A stretch of DNA of 41,464 nucleotides from Planctomycetota bacterium (GTDB taxonomy: Bacteria; Planctomycetota; Planctomycetia; Isosphaerales; Isosphaeraceae). Both the position numbers and the translations under genes were made by a program. The stretch covers positions 1 to 41,464 of the forward strand of contig JAKBAP010000002.1 in NCBI GenBank assembly GCA_021808995.1, written 5' to 3'. The notes under the pieces are model-generated. The model did not search any database and was not told the DNA's origin. It was given only the letters and a program-made list of their open reading frames with translations. Each line of letters begins with the position of its first letter. The stretch's first letter is position 1. Positions 19,431 through 27,255 of this stretch are shown here, one piece after another.

Positions 19431-21347
19431 ATGAGACAGATTCGCGCGGTCGGGGCGGTCGTGGTCGCCGCGGCGATCCTTTGGAGCCCATCGCCGGCAC
19501 GGGCGCAGGGTCCAACCAGATCAGGTTCGCCTTCCACTCCTCCCGCTTCAACCCCCATGGCGACGCCCGGACCGGCGAATAACCCGGTCCGCCCGCCTGG
19601 CATGGCACAACCAGGCATGGCACAACCAGGAGGCAATGCGGGATCGCCTGTCCCGTCCTTGCCCTCCATCGCTCAACCCGGCAATGGAGGATCGGGCCGC
19701 GAGCTTACCGGGCTTGCCCCGCTTCCCCCATCGCCCAACACGATCCTCTCCGTCGAGGTTCAACCGATCGACCTGACGACCGCGCTGCGGTTGGCGGGCG
19801 TCCAGAACCCAGAGATCAATGTGGCCAGGCGGAGGATCTTGATCGCGGTGGCGGAGCGCCAACTCGCGGCGGCTTACTTTCTGCCGTCGATCAATCCGGG
19901 TGCCAACTATGACACGCACACGGGCGTCTTGCAGCAGTCCAACGGCAATATGCTGTCGGTGAATCGGTCCGCCGTGTATGTCGGGGCCGGGAGCAACGCC
20001 GTCGCGGCCGGGACGGTCAACGTGCCGGGTGTTTTCTTGCAAGAGAACGTGGGCCTGGGCATTTACAACTATCTCGCGAGCCGCCAGGTGGTTCGCGAGC
20101 GTGAGTTTGACACCTTGTCCGTCCGCAACCAGGTCTTGCTCCAGGTGACCCAGGCCTATAGCGAGCTGTTACGGGCGGAGGGGACTCGGGCGGTTCAGGA
20201 TCAGGCTCGGGAAGAGGCGAGGGTAATTGTCAAGTTGACCACCGATTTCGCGAAATCGGGGCAGGGTCGAGAGGCCGACGCCAATCGTGCGGCCACCAAC
20301 CTCGCCATGCGTGAATCGGACGTCCAGAAAGCGGAGGCGGACGTCCTGGTCGCATCCGCGACGCTCTGCCAGTTGCTCAATCTGGACCCCTCGATTCGGC
20401 TGCATCCCACCGATGCGTTCATCGTGCCGCATCCGCTGGTGCCCGACCCGATTTCGGTCAAGGAGCTGATCGCGATCGGGATGCTCAACCGACCCGAGCT
20501 GGCGGCCCAACGAGCGGCCATTCAGGCGGCTCTCATGAACCTGGGCGGGGCCAAGATTCTGCCGTTTTCGCCCAATCTGATGGTTGGATTCAGCGCGGGC
20601 GGATTTGGCGGTGGTAGCAACCTGGTGCGACCGCTCTTCGGCGGGTTCGGGGGTCGAACCGATACGGACGTCATCGGGTACTGGACCATCCAGAACCTGG
20701 GGCTCGGTAACGTCGCCCTCATCCGCCAGGCCTCGGCAAGGTTGCAGGTCTCGCAGTTTCAGCAGGTCGAGATCTTGAACATGGTTCGCGCCCAGGTCGC
20801 CGAGGCCTATGCCAAGGCCCACGCCCGCTATGCCCAGATCAGCACCTATGAAAGCGCGGTCCGAGCCGGCTTCCTCTCGTTTCACGAGGATCTCGACCGC
20901 ATCAAGCTCATGGGCGGAAACCAGAGAAACAACGTGCTCCCGATCGAGCTCTTGAACAGTTTTGATTTGCTCGCGACCTCGAGAAAGTCGTATCTGGACA
21001 CGATCATTGACTTTAATCGAGCTCAGTTCGAGATGTACGTCGCCCTGGGCCAACCGCCGGCCGACGTTCTGGCTCAGCCCGCCCCGACCGAGGGGGTGTA
21101 TCCCAGGAATCTTCCCGCGAGGCCCGCGTCGACGCCCGCCGGGGCGGCACCCAACGCGGCGAGGCCAAGCGCATCGAGCGCGCCTCGTGCCTCGTCCATT
21201 ACCGTGAGTTCGGCCTCGGGCGTTCAGGGCGTGAAGCCCGCGAGCATGCCCACCGTGAAACCCGATCGTTCGCGTGACGTCCAGGGGGCTGGGATCATTC
21301 CGCCTCCCACCGATGTCGCCGGTCTTCTTAAACCCGTGGCGCGATGA
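19431..21347 (+). CDS. TolC family outer-membrane efflux protein
   Basis: Signal peptide MRQIRAVGAVVVAAAILWSPSPARA, TolC-type helices (IDLTTALRLAGVQNPEINVARRRILIAVAERQLAAAYFLPSINPGANYDTHTG; SGQGREADANRAATNLAMRESDVQKAEADVLVASATLCQLLNLDPS). Confidence 0.9.
   Translation: MRQIRAVGAVVVAAAILWSPSPARAQGPTRSGSPSTPPASTPMATPGPANNPVRPPGMAQPGMAQPGGNAGSPVPSLPSIAQPGNGGSGRELTGLAPLPPSPNTILSVEVQPIDLTTALRLAGVQNPEINVARRRILIAVAERQLAAAYFLPSINPGANYDTHTGVLQQSNGNMLSVNRSAVYVGAGSNAVAAGTVNVPGVFLQENVGLGIYNYLASRQVVREREFDTLSVRNQVLLQVTQAYSELLRAEGTRAVQDQAREEARVIVKLTTDFAKSGQGREADANRAATNLAMRESDVQKAEADVLVASATLCQLLNLDPSIRLHPTDAFIVPHPLVPDPISVKELIAIGMLNRPELAAQRAAIQAALMNLGGAKILPFSPNLMVGFSAGGFGGGSNLVRPLFGGFGGRTDTDVIGYWTIQNLGLGNVALIRQASARLQVSQFQQVEILNMVRAQVAEAYAKAHARYAQISTYESAVRAGFLSFHEDLDRIKLMGGNQRNNVLPIELLNSFDLLATSRKSYLDTIIDFNRAQFEMYVALGQPPADVLAQPAPTEGVYPRNLPARPASTPAGAAPNAARPSASSAPRASSITVSSASGVQGVKPASMPTVKPDRSRDVQGAGIIPPPTDVAGLLKPVAR
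19599..19628 (+). repeat. 15-bp direct tandem repeat within the first TolC gene
   Basis: GGCATGGCACAACCA repeated twice perfectly (19599-19613 and 19614-19628), encoding PGMAQPGMAQPG in a low-complexity linker. Confidence 0.9.
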
Positions 21348-21390
21348 GGATCATGCCGTCTCCTCTCTCCCCTCAAGAAAGGATTCGCAC

Positions 21391-23265
21391 GTGAATTCCG
21401 GGTCTTTCAAGCGCCATCCCATTGTACGTCTCGCGGTCGTCGCGACCGCGCCCGTGGCGGCGGCCCTGTTGGTCGTCGGCTGCGCGACGGACGAGGCCGC
21501 GCGGATGAGCGAGTCGGTCTATCAGTGGAAGGCCCTAGCGAATGGGGCTATTCCACCCACGGGGGTCAAGGTGGTCGCTCCGCCATCGGCGGTCGCGGCG
21601 ACCGCTCCGCCAGCGCCGGCGGCGATCGACTCCCTGGGCGTCCCCAAGCCCCCCGAACTGTTCGCGGAGGAGTCGCCGACTGGCTCCGCCGTGCCCAGTC
21701 TCGCTCCCTCGCCCAAGGACGCGCCCCCGCCGCCGATCTCGATCGCCCTTGATCCCAAGGGGGGTTCCCAGATCGCCGGCAAGCCGCTCCCCTCCATTAC
21801 GCTCCCGCCGCCGGGCGCTCCCGCCTCGCCGCCGACCGCCCTTGCCGCGGGAGGTCCACGACGCGACGACGCGCTCTCGCCGGTCTCGCTCGATCCCAAG
21901 ACCGTCGTCCCGGTCCCGACGTCCATTCCGACCCCGCCAGCCGAGTATCCCATCGACCTGGCGACGGCCCTGCGATTGGCCGACTCGTCCAACCCCACGA
22001 TCAACGTCGCTCGGAGCTTGATCCTGGAGGCCCTGGCCCAGCAGCTCACGGCTCGGACCTTGCTCGTGCCCTCGCTCAATGGTGGCCTGAGCTATCACGA
22101 CCACACCGGGCCCAGCCAACGGTCGGCGGGCACCATGATCAATCTGACGCAGCAATCGCTCTATATCGGAGCGGGGGCTAGCACGGTCACGGCCGGAACC
22201 CTGGCGATTCCCGGCGTGAGTATCTTTTCCCAGTTGACCGACGCATGGTACGAGCCGCTGGCCGCCAGACAACGGGTCATTGGCTCGCGATTCAACGTCA
22301 TGGCGACCTCGAACGATATCTTGCTCGACGTCGCTCTTCTGCACCTTCAGTTGCTGGGCGCGAACGCCGAGTTCGAGGCTCAGCGGATCTCGGAGACCCA
22401 GGCCTACGAGATCGTGCGGGTCACCGACGAATACTCGACCACTGGCGAGGGCCGGCAGGCCGACGCCGAGCGAGCCAAGGCCGAATGGAACCTGCGCAGG
22501 GCCGACGTCCAAAAAGCGGAAGAGGCCGTCGGCGTCTCGGCCGCTCGCCTGGCCATGAGGCTCAATCTCGATCCCTCTGTTCGGTTGCTCCCCATCGGCG
22601 GCCCCTTGACCCCGCTGATCCTGATCGACCTTGATTCGACCCAGCAAGAGCTGATCAAGGTCGCTCTCGACCGTCGTCCCGACCTGGCCACCCGAACCGC
22701 CCAAATCGGCGAGGCCGAGGTCCGAAAGCGGCAAGAAATCGGCCGCCCGCTCCTTCCCTCGCTGTGGCTGGGATTCAGCGGCGGCGGTTTCGGCGGCGGA
22801 AGCAATCTCACCCCGCCGACCCTCGGCCGGTTCGCGGGGCGTACCGACTTTGACGTCCAGCTCTACTGGACGCTCATGAACTTTGGGGCGGGAAACCTCG
22901 CCTTGATCAAGCAACGCGACGCCCAGCTCGGAGAGGCCGTCGCCGTACGTCAACGCACCATCAACCGCGCCCGGGCCGAGGTCAGCCAGGCCCTGGCCGA
23001 CTCACGTGCCGCCTATCACAAGATCAGCATCGCGCGGGCCGAGCTGGTCTCGTCGGACAAGGGTTTCCGCGAGGACTTCTTGCGAAGTCGCGACAATCTT
23101 GGCAAGCCGATCGAGGTCATCAACAGCTTGAACCTGCTCGCCGACGCTCGGGTGCATTTGATCCGGGCGCTGGTGGAGTTTGATCAATCGCAGTTCCGGT
23201 TGTGGGTCGCCCTGGGTGCTCCGCCCCCCTTGGTCGACATGCAGCGCTCCGGTGTCGGGGGCTGA
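21391..23265 (+). CDS. TolC family outer-membrane efflux lipoprotein
   Basis: GTG start preceded by AAGAAAGGA; lipobox LLVVGCATD; IDLATALRLADSSNPTINVARSLILEALAQQLTARTLLVPSLNGGLSYHDHTG parallels the preceding gene. Confidence 0.9.
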   Translation: MNSGSFKRHPIVRLAVVATAPVAAALLVVGCATDEAARMSESVYQWKALANGAIPPTGVKVVAPPSAVAATAPPAPAAIDSLGVPKPPELFAEESPTGSAVPSLAPSPKDAPPPPISIALDPKGGSQIAGKPLPSITLPPPGAPASPPTALAAGGPRRDDALSPVSLDPKTVVPVPTSIPTPPAEYPIDLATALRLADSSNPTINVARSLILEALAQQLTARTLLVPSLNGGLSYHDHTGPSQRSAGTMINLTQQSLYIGAGASTVTAGTLAIPGVSIFSQLTDAWYEPLAARQRVIGSRFNVMATSNDILLDVALLHLQLLGANAEFEAQRISETQAYEIVRVTDEYSTTGEGRQADAERAKAEWNLRRADVQKAEEAVGVSAARLAMRLNLDPSVRLLPIGGPLTPLILIDLDSTQQELIKVALDRRPDLATRTAQIGEAEVRKRQEIGRPLLPSLWLGFSGGGFGGGSNLTPPTLGRFAGRTDFDVQLYWTLMNFGAGNLALIKQRDAQLGEAVAVRQRTINRARAEVSQALADSRAAYHKISIARAELVSSDKGFREDFLRSRDNLGKPIEVINSLNLLADARVHLIRALVEFDQSQFRLWVALGAPPPLVDMQRSGVGG

Positions 23266-23288
23266 TCGAGGCCGCAATCGCGAAATCC

Positions 23289-23327
23289 AAAGGGGCGCTC
23301 GGGATGACCGACGCGCCCCTTTTTTTT
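23289..23327 (+). terminator. Intrinsic terminator downstream of the TolC pair
   Basis: AAAGGGGCGC TCGG GATGA CCGA C GCGCCCCTTT followed by an 8-T run (23320-23327). Confidence 0.9.
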
Positions 23328-23386
23328 GAATCCACGTCCCCGGATTCTTCCGTGGGTTCCGTGGACTCGCGGTCATCCTGGAGGGC

Positions 23387-23813
23387 ATGCGTGCCAACGA
23401 AACGGCATGTCCCGCGGAGCCGACCGACGACTTGAACGCCGCCTCCCGTTGAAGGATACGGAACGCTGATCGCCGAATCGGTCGCCGGTGATATTCCGAA
23501 CGGGCTGTTCGATCAAAAGGAGCGCGACGCGAACCGACAGGCGATGGACAAATCGATCACAAGGAACGCGATACCAGCCGCCCTTGAAGATCCCCATCAC
23601 GAGTGGTGGTCGAACGTGAAGGCAAGCGAGGAGTTCCTCGAGCCGGTGTTTCGCTGGTATGAAAAGGCGCTTGAATTCAAGTCCGCGGGACTCGGCAAAG
23701 CCAGATTCCACCTGCTCGTCCAGTTCATCCCCGACGGCCAGATCCCGGACGAAGTGCCGATGGTCCTGGACATGATCCACGCCCAGAGCCAGAAGGCGAA
23801 GCCCGGGCCTTGA
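23387..23813 (+). pseudogene. Small hypothetical protein, possibly split by a +1 frameshift
   Basis: ORF track gives 23544-23813 (89 aa). The same frame stays open back to 23436 without an ATG/GTG/TTG. A short ATG ORF (23387-23452, MRANETACPAEPTDDLNAASR*) overlaps it in another frame, so a +1 shift would join the two. Confidence 0.4.
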
Positions 23814-23829
23814 GCCAGGGCCATGTCCG

Positions 23830-24531
23830 TCATGGCGCCAGGCGCTCGATGGTCCAGCCGCTTGCCTGTCGGCGGTAGCGGAGGCGGTCGTGGAGGCGGC
23901 TTGAGCGCCCTTGCCAGAACTCGATCAGGTCGGGCTCGACCCGATAGCCGCCCCAGTTCGCCGGCCTTGGTATTTCACCGTCGCCAAACCTGGCCTCGAC
24001 CTCGGTCAGCCCGAGCTCGAGGGTCTCGCGATCGGGTACGAGCGAGCTTTGCGGCGATGCCCAGGCCGAAAGGCGTGAACCACGCGGCCTGCTCTGAAAA
24101 TACGCGTCGGAGTCGGAATCCGGGAGCCGCTCGACAACTCCCTCGATTCGCACCTGTCGCTCGAGCTCGGCCCAGTAAAAGACCAACGACGCGCGTGGGT
24201 TGTCCGCCAGCTCGTTCCCCTTCCGACTGTCATAATTCGTGAAAAACGCGAACCCTCGCTGATCGGTTTTCCGAAGCAGCACCACCCGCGCGGACGGAAC
24301 ACCCGAAGGGGTCGCCGTGGCCAGCACCATCGCGCCTGGCTCGATCAGGCCACTCGCCTCGGCCTCGCGAAACCAGCGCTCGAACTGGCTGATCGGGTCG
24401 GGGTCGAGATCGACTTCGCGTAAGACGGATTTGCCATAGTCTCGACGCTCGTCGTGGTAGGTCGCGGTCATCTCGACAGTCTCGCGCATCGTCGTCTCAT
24501 TGATCCTGGCCAATGGGATCGAGCCTGACAT
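23830..24531 (-). CDS. pdxH: Pyridoxamine 5'-phosphate oxidase
   Basis: Contains DPISQFERWFREAEASGLIEPGAMVLATATPSGVPSARVVLLRKTDQRGFAFFTNYDSRKGNELADNPRASLVFYW and C-terminal FWQGRSSRLHDRLRYRR. Start uncertain (24531 or 24471). Confidence 0.95.
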   Translation of the reverse strand: MSGSIPLARINETTMRETVEMTATYHDERRDYGKSVLREVDLDPDPISQFERWFREAEASGLIEPGAMVLATATPSGVPSARVVLLRKTDQRGFAFFTNYDSRKGNELADNPRASLVFYWAELERQVRIEGVVERLPDSDSDAYFQSRPRGSRLSAWASPQSSLVPDRETLELGLTEVEARFGDGEIPRPANWGGYRVEPDLIEFWQGRSSRLHDRLRYRRQASGWTIERLAP

Positions 24532-24701
24532 GAAAGCGCGATCGACCGCAAGGGAGGTTTCCGAAATCGGGCGGTCGAATCCCCCGCCGATTCGCGGTAT
24601 GAAGTTTTTGACTAACCGCCATACCGCCTGTAGCATAGGAAATCGATGGGTTACGACACGAGGCCAAGGCGGGCCGGGCCTGGGTTGTGGGAGTAAGCCG
24701 C

Positions 24702-25682
24702 ATGCACATCCCTGACGGCGTGCTTGATCCTCGGGTGGCCGTGGCCACGAGCCTCGTGGGGGGCGCTGGCTTCTTGTACGCGATCAAGAGGCTCAACCAC
24801 GCGAGAACCGAGCGAACGACGGTCCTGATGGGGACGACGGCGGCGTTCTTGTTCGCCGCCCAGATGGTGAATTTCCCAGTTGGCCCTGGGGTTTCGGGGC
24901 ATTTGCTGGGGGGAGTGCTGGCGTCCGCGCTCCTGGGACCGTGGGCTGGGATGGTGGTCATCGCGACGGTCTTGATGGTTCAGTGCGTCCTGTTTGGGGA
25001 CGGTGGCTTGACAGCGCTTGGGGCGAATTTCATCAACATGGGGCTGATTGGGGCGGGGGGTGGATACGCGATCCAGGCCAGCCTGCGGCGGGCGATCTCG
25101 GGGCCTCGTGGGACGCTGCTGGCGGTGATCGCGGCGGCCTGGTTTTCGGTGATTCTGGCGTCCGGGGCCTTCGCGGTGGAGCTCGCCCTTGGCGGGCGAG
25201 TTCAAGATTTTCCCTCGATTCTGACCTGGATGGCTCTTGTTCATGCCGGGATCGGAGTTGGCGAGGCCCTGATCACCGGCGGGGTGGTTCGTTATGTCCT
25301 TTTGCGCAGGCCCGACTTGCTGGAGATCGCGGACGGCGACGCCGAAGCCGACCGGACACGTGGTCGGCGGGCGACCGAAGCGGTCCTGGCCGGGTTGGTG
25401 GTCGCGCTTGCCGTGGCGGTCTTCCTGGCCCCGTTCGCCTCTGAGTTTCCCGACGGCCTCGAATTCGTCGGGAGTCGGCTCGGTTTCTTGAGCGATTCGC
25501 CGGGGCTCATGCCCGCGCCGATCCCTGATTATGAGCTCAAGTGGCCTGGCTTTGAACACGCCAGGATCGCGACGGCCTTGGCTGGCCTGGTCGGAACGCT
25601 GGTGGTCTTTGTCGTCGGCTGGGGGATGGCCCAGGCGCTTCCCGCTCCTGGTAAGCGTGGGGTCGCCGCGGATGTCGTCTGA
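24702..25682 (+). CDS. cbiM: ECF-type cobalt/nickel transporter component CbiM fused to a PDGLE-type C-terminal domain
   Basis: MHIPDGVLDPRVAVATSLVGGAGFLYA, GVSGHLLGGVLASALLGPWAGMVV, FGDGGLTALGANFINMGLIG; C-terminal FASEFPDGLEFVG. Confidence 0.92.
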   Translation: MHIPDGVLDPRVAVATSLVGGAGFLYAIKRLNHARTERTTVLMGTTAAFLFAAQMVNFPVGPGVSGHLLGGVLASALLGPWAGMVVIATVLMVQCVLFGDGGLTALGANFINMGLIGAGGGYAIQASLRRAISGPRGTLLAVIAAAWFSVILASGAFAVELALGGRVQDFPSILTWMALVHAGIGVGEALITGGVVRYVLLRRPDLLEIADGDAEADRTRGRRATEAVLAGLVVALAVAVFLAPFASEFPDGLEFVGSRLGFLSDSPGLMPAPIPDYELKWPGFEHARIATALAGLVGTLVVFVVGWGMAQALPAPGKRGVAADVV

Positions 25683-26322
25683 ACCCGGCATCGCCCCCCT
25701 GACCTCCTCGTGGCCGAGCAGGTTGATTGATCCACGAGCCGCCATCGCGCTGGCCACGCTTTATGTCGTCGCGGTGGTCGCCGTTCCGCTCGCATGGTGG
25801 CGGACGTTGGGGGGGCTTGCCCTCGGTTTGGCGTTCGTGATCGGAGTTTTGGGAATCACGCCCCGGGCCATCCTTGGTCGCTGGATGGGCCTGCTCCTGG
25901 TCGTCGCCTTCATCTCCGGCACCGCCGCGTTCGCGAGCGCGGAGCGCGCTCGGCTGGGACTCATCCCGACGGCCCTCGCCATGGCGGCCAAAAGCGCGCT
26001 CGCGGCCGCCACGATGCTCACGCTCACGAGCGCTTACCCTTTCATCAGGTTGCTCGCCGGCTTGCGTGGGCTCCACGCCCCCGGGCTTTTCGTCGATAGC
26101 CTCTATTTCATGGAGCGATTTCGCTATCTCCTGGTCGACGAGCTCGACCGCATGATGATCGCCAGGCGAGCCCGGACGTTTCGCCGATCGAGCCTTGCCT
26201 GGGGGTTGTTGACGGGATTGCTGGGGGGGCTCTTCCTGCGTACGCTTGAGCGTTCCCTGCGAGTTCACGACGCGATGCTCAGCCGTGGATGGACGGGGGA
26301 GCTCAAGGTACTCGACGAATGA
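25672..26322 (+). CDS. cbiQ: ECF transporter transmembrane component CbiQ/EcfT
   Basis: Hydrophobic helices plus the cytoplasmic coupling region MERFRYLLVDELDRMMIARRARTFRRSS. Overlaps the cbiM 3' end by 11 bp. Confidence 0.85.
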   Translation: MSSEPGIAPLTSSWPSRLIDPRAAIALATLYVVAVVAVPLAWWRTLGGLALGLAFVIGVLGITPRAILGRWMGLLLVVAFISGTAAFASAERARLGLIPTALAMAAKSALAAATMLTLTSAYPFIRLLAGLRGLHAPGLFVDSLYFMERFRYLLVDELDRMMIARRARTFRRSSLAWGLLTGLLGGLFLRTLERSLRVHDAMLSRGWTGELKVLDE

Positions 26323-26347
26323 GCCACGTTTGTTTCGGTGCCGTCCG

Positions 26348-27232
26348 ATGAAGATCGACGCTCGAGCGCCTAAGGCGAGTCTCGCCCCGTCGGTTCGGGT
26401 GAGCCGGCTTGAGTACACCTACCCCGATGGTCGGCACGCCCTTCGCGGAATCGATCTGGCGATCGCGGCCGAAGAGTCGGTGGCTCTGGTCGGCCCGAAT
26501 GGGGCGGGCAAGAGCACCTTGCTTTTGCACCTGAATGGGATCTTGCCGGGAAAGGCCAGACGGGGTGTCTTCACGCATTCCCATGGCCTGGAGGCCGGTT
26601 CGAGACCGATCGCTCGTTCGGGGCCGGCCGTCTGGATCGATGGATTGCCCGTGGACGATCGAAACCTCCGCGAGGCGAGGCGCAAGGTCGGGCTTTTGTT
26701 TCAGGATCCCGACGATCAGCTCTTTTGCAATACCGTCTTGGAGGACGTCGCGTTTGGCCCGCGGAATCTGGGGATGACCGCGGATCAATCGAGGCGGCGG
26801 GCTTTGGATTGCCTCGCGCGGGTTGGGCTTACGGAGGCGGCGGATCGGCCGCCCCATCATCTGAGTTTCGGCGAGCGCAGGCGGGTCGGCCTTGCCGGCG
26901 TGTTGGCTTGCGATCCGGTGGTGCTTGCCCTGGACGAGCCGACGGCCAATCTCGATCCCCGCGCCCGAAGACGGTTCATCGAGCTCCTGGGTGGGATATC
27001 CGGGATCAAGCTGATCGCGACCCACGACCTGGAGATGGTGCTCGAGCTTTGCCCGCGGACGGTGCTCCTGGACGGCGGCAAGGTGGTCGCCGATGGCCCG
27101 ACCCGCTCGATCCTGGATGACGCCGTGCTTCTCGAGAAGCATGGTCTTGAGCGTCCACTCTCCCTCGAACTGAGGGCGCGTTTCGCCGAGGAACGGCGGG
27201 CCTGGGGCGAGGCACCGGGAGATACCCCCTGA
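26348..27232 (+). CDS. cbiO: ECF/cobalt-nickel ABC transporter ATP-binding protein
   Basis: Walker A GPNGAGKSTLLLHLNG, Q-loop VGLLFQDPDDQLFCNTVLEDVAFGPRNLG, signature LSFGERRRVGLAG, Walker B VVLALDEPTANLD. Confidence 0.95.
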   Translation: MKIDARAPKASLAPSVRVSRLEYTYPDGRHALRGIDLAIAAEESVALVGPNGAGKSTLLLHLNGILPGKARRGVFTHSHGLEAGSRPIARSGPAVWIDGLPVDDRNLREARRKVGLLFQDPDDQLFCNTVLEDVAFGPRNLGMTADQSRRRALDCLARVGLTEAADRPPHHLSFGERRRVGLAGVLACDPVVLALDEPTANLDPRARRRFIELLGGISGIKLIATHDLEMVLELCPRTVLLDGGKVVADGPTRSILDDAVLLEKHGLERPLSLELRARFAEERRAWGEAPGDTP

Positions 27233-27255
27233 TCTCACCGTGATTCTCGGGGGGT
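27224..27255. terminator. Stem-loop spanning both convergent stop codons
   Basis: ACCCCCTGA (27224-27232) pairs with TCGGGGGGT (27247-27255): 9 bp with one G-T wobble and a 14-nt loop. No U-tract. Confidence 0.4.

Noticed and set aside
21535-22953. 472-aa minus ORF antisense to the second TolC gene
   Set aside because: Low-complexity Arg/Gly-rich shadow of the TolC reading frame.
24651-25757. 368-aa minus ORF antisense to cbiM
   Set aside because: The CbiM signature on the plus strand is clear; the antisense product is Arg/His/Pro-rich without a domain.
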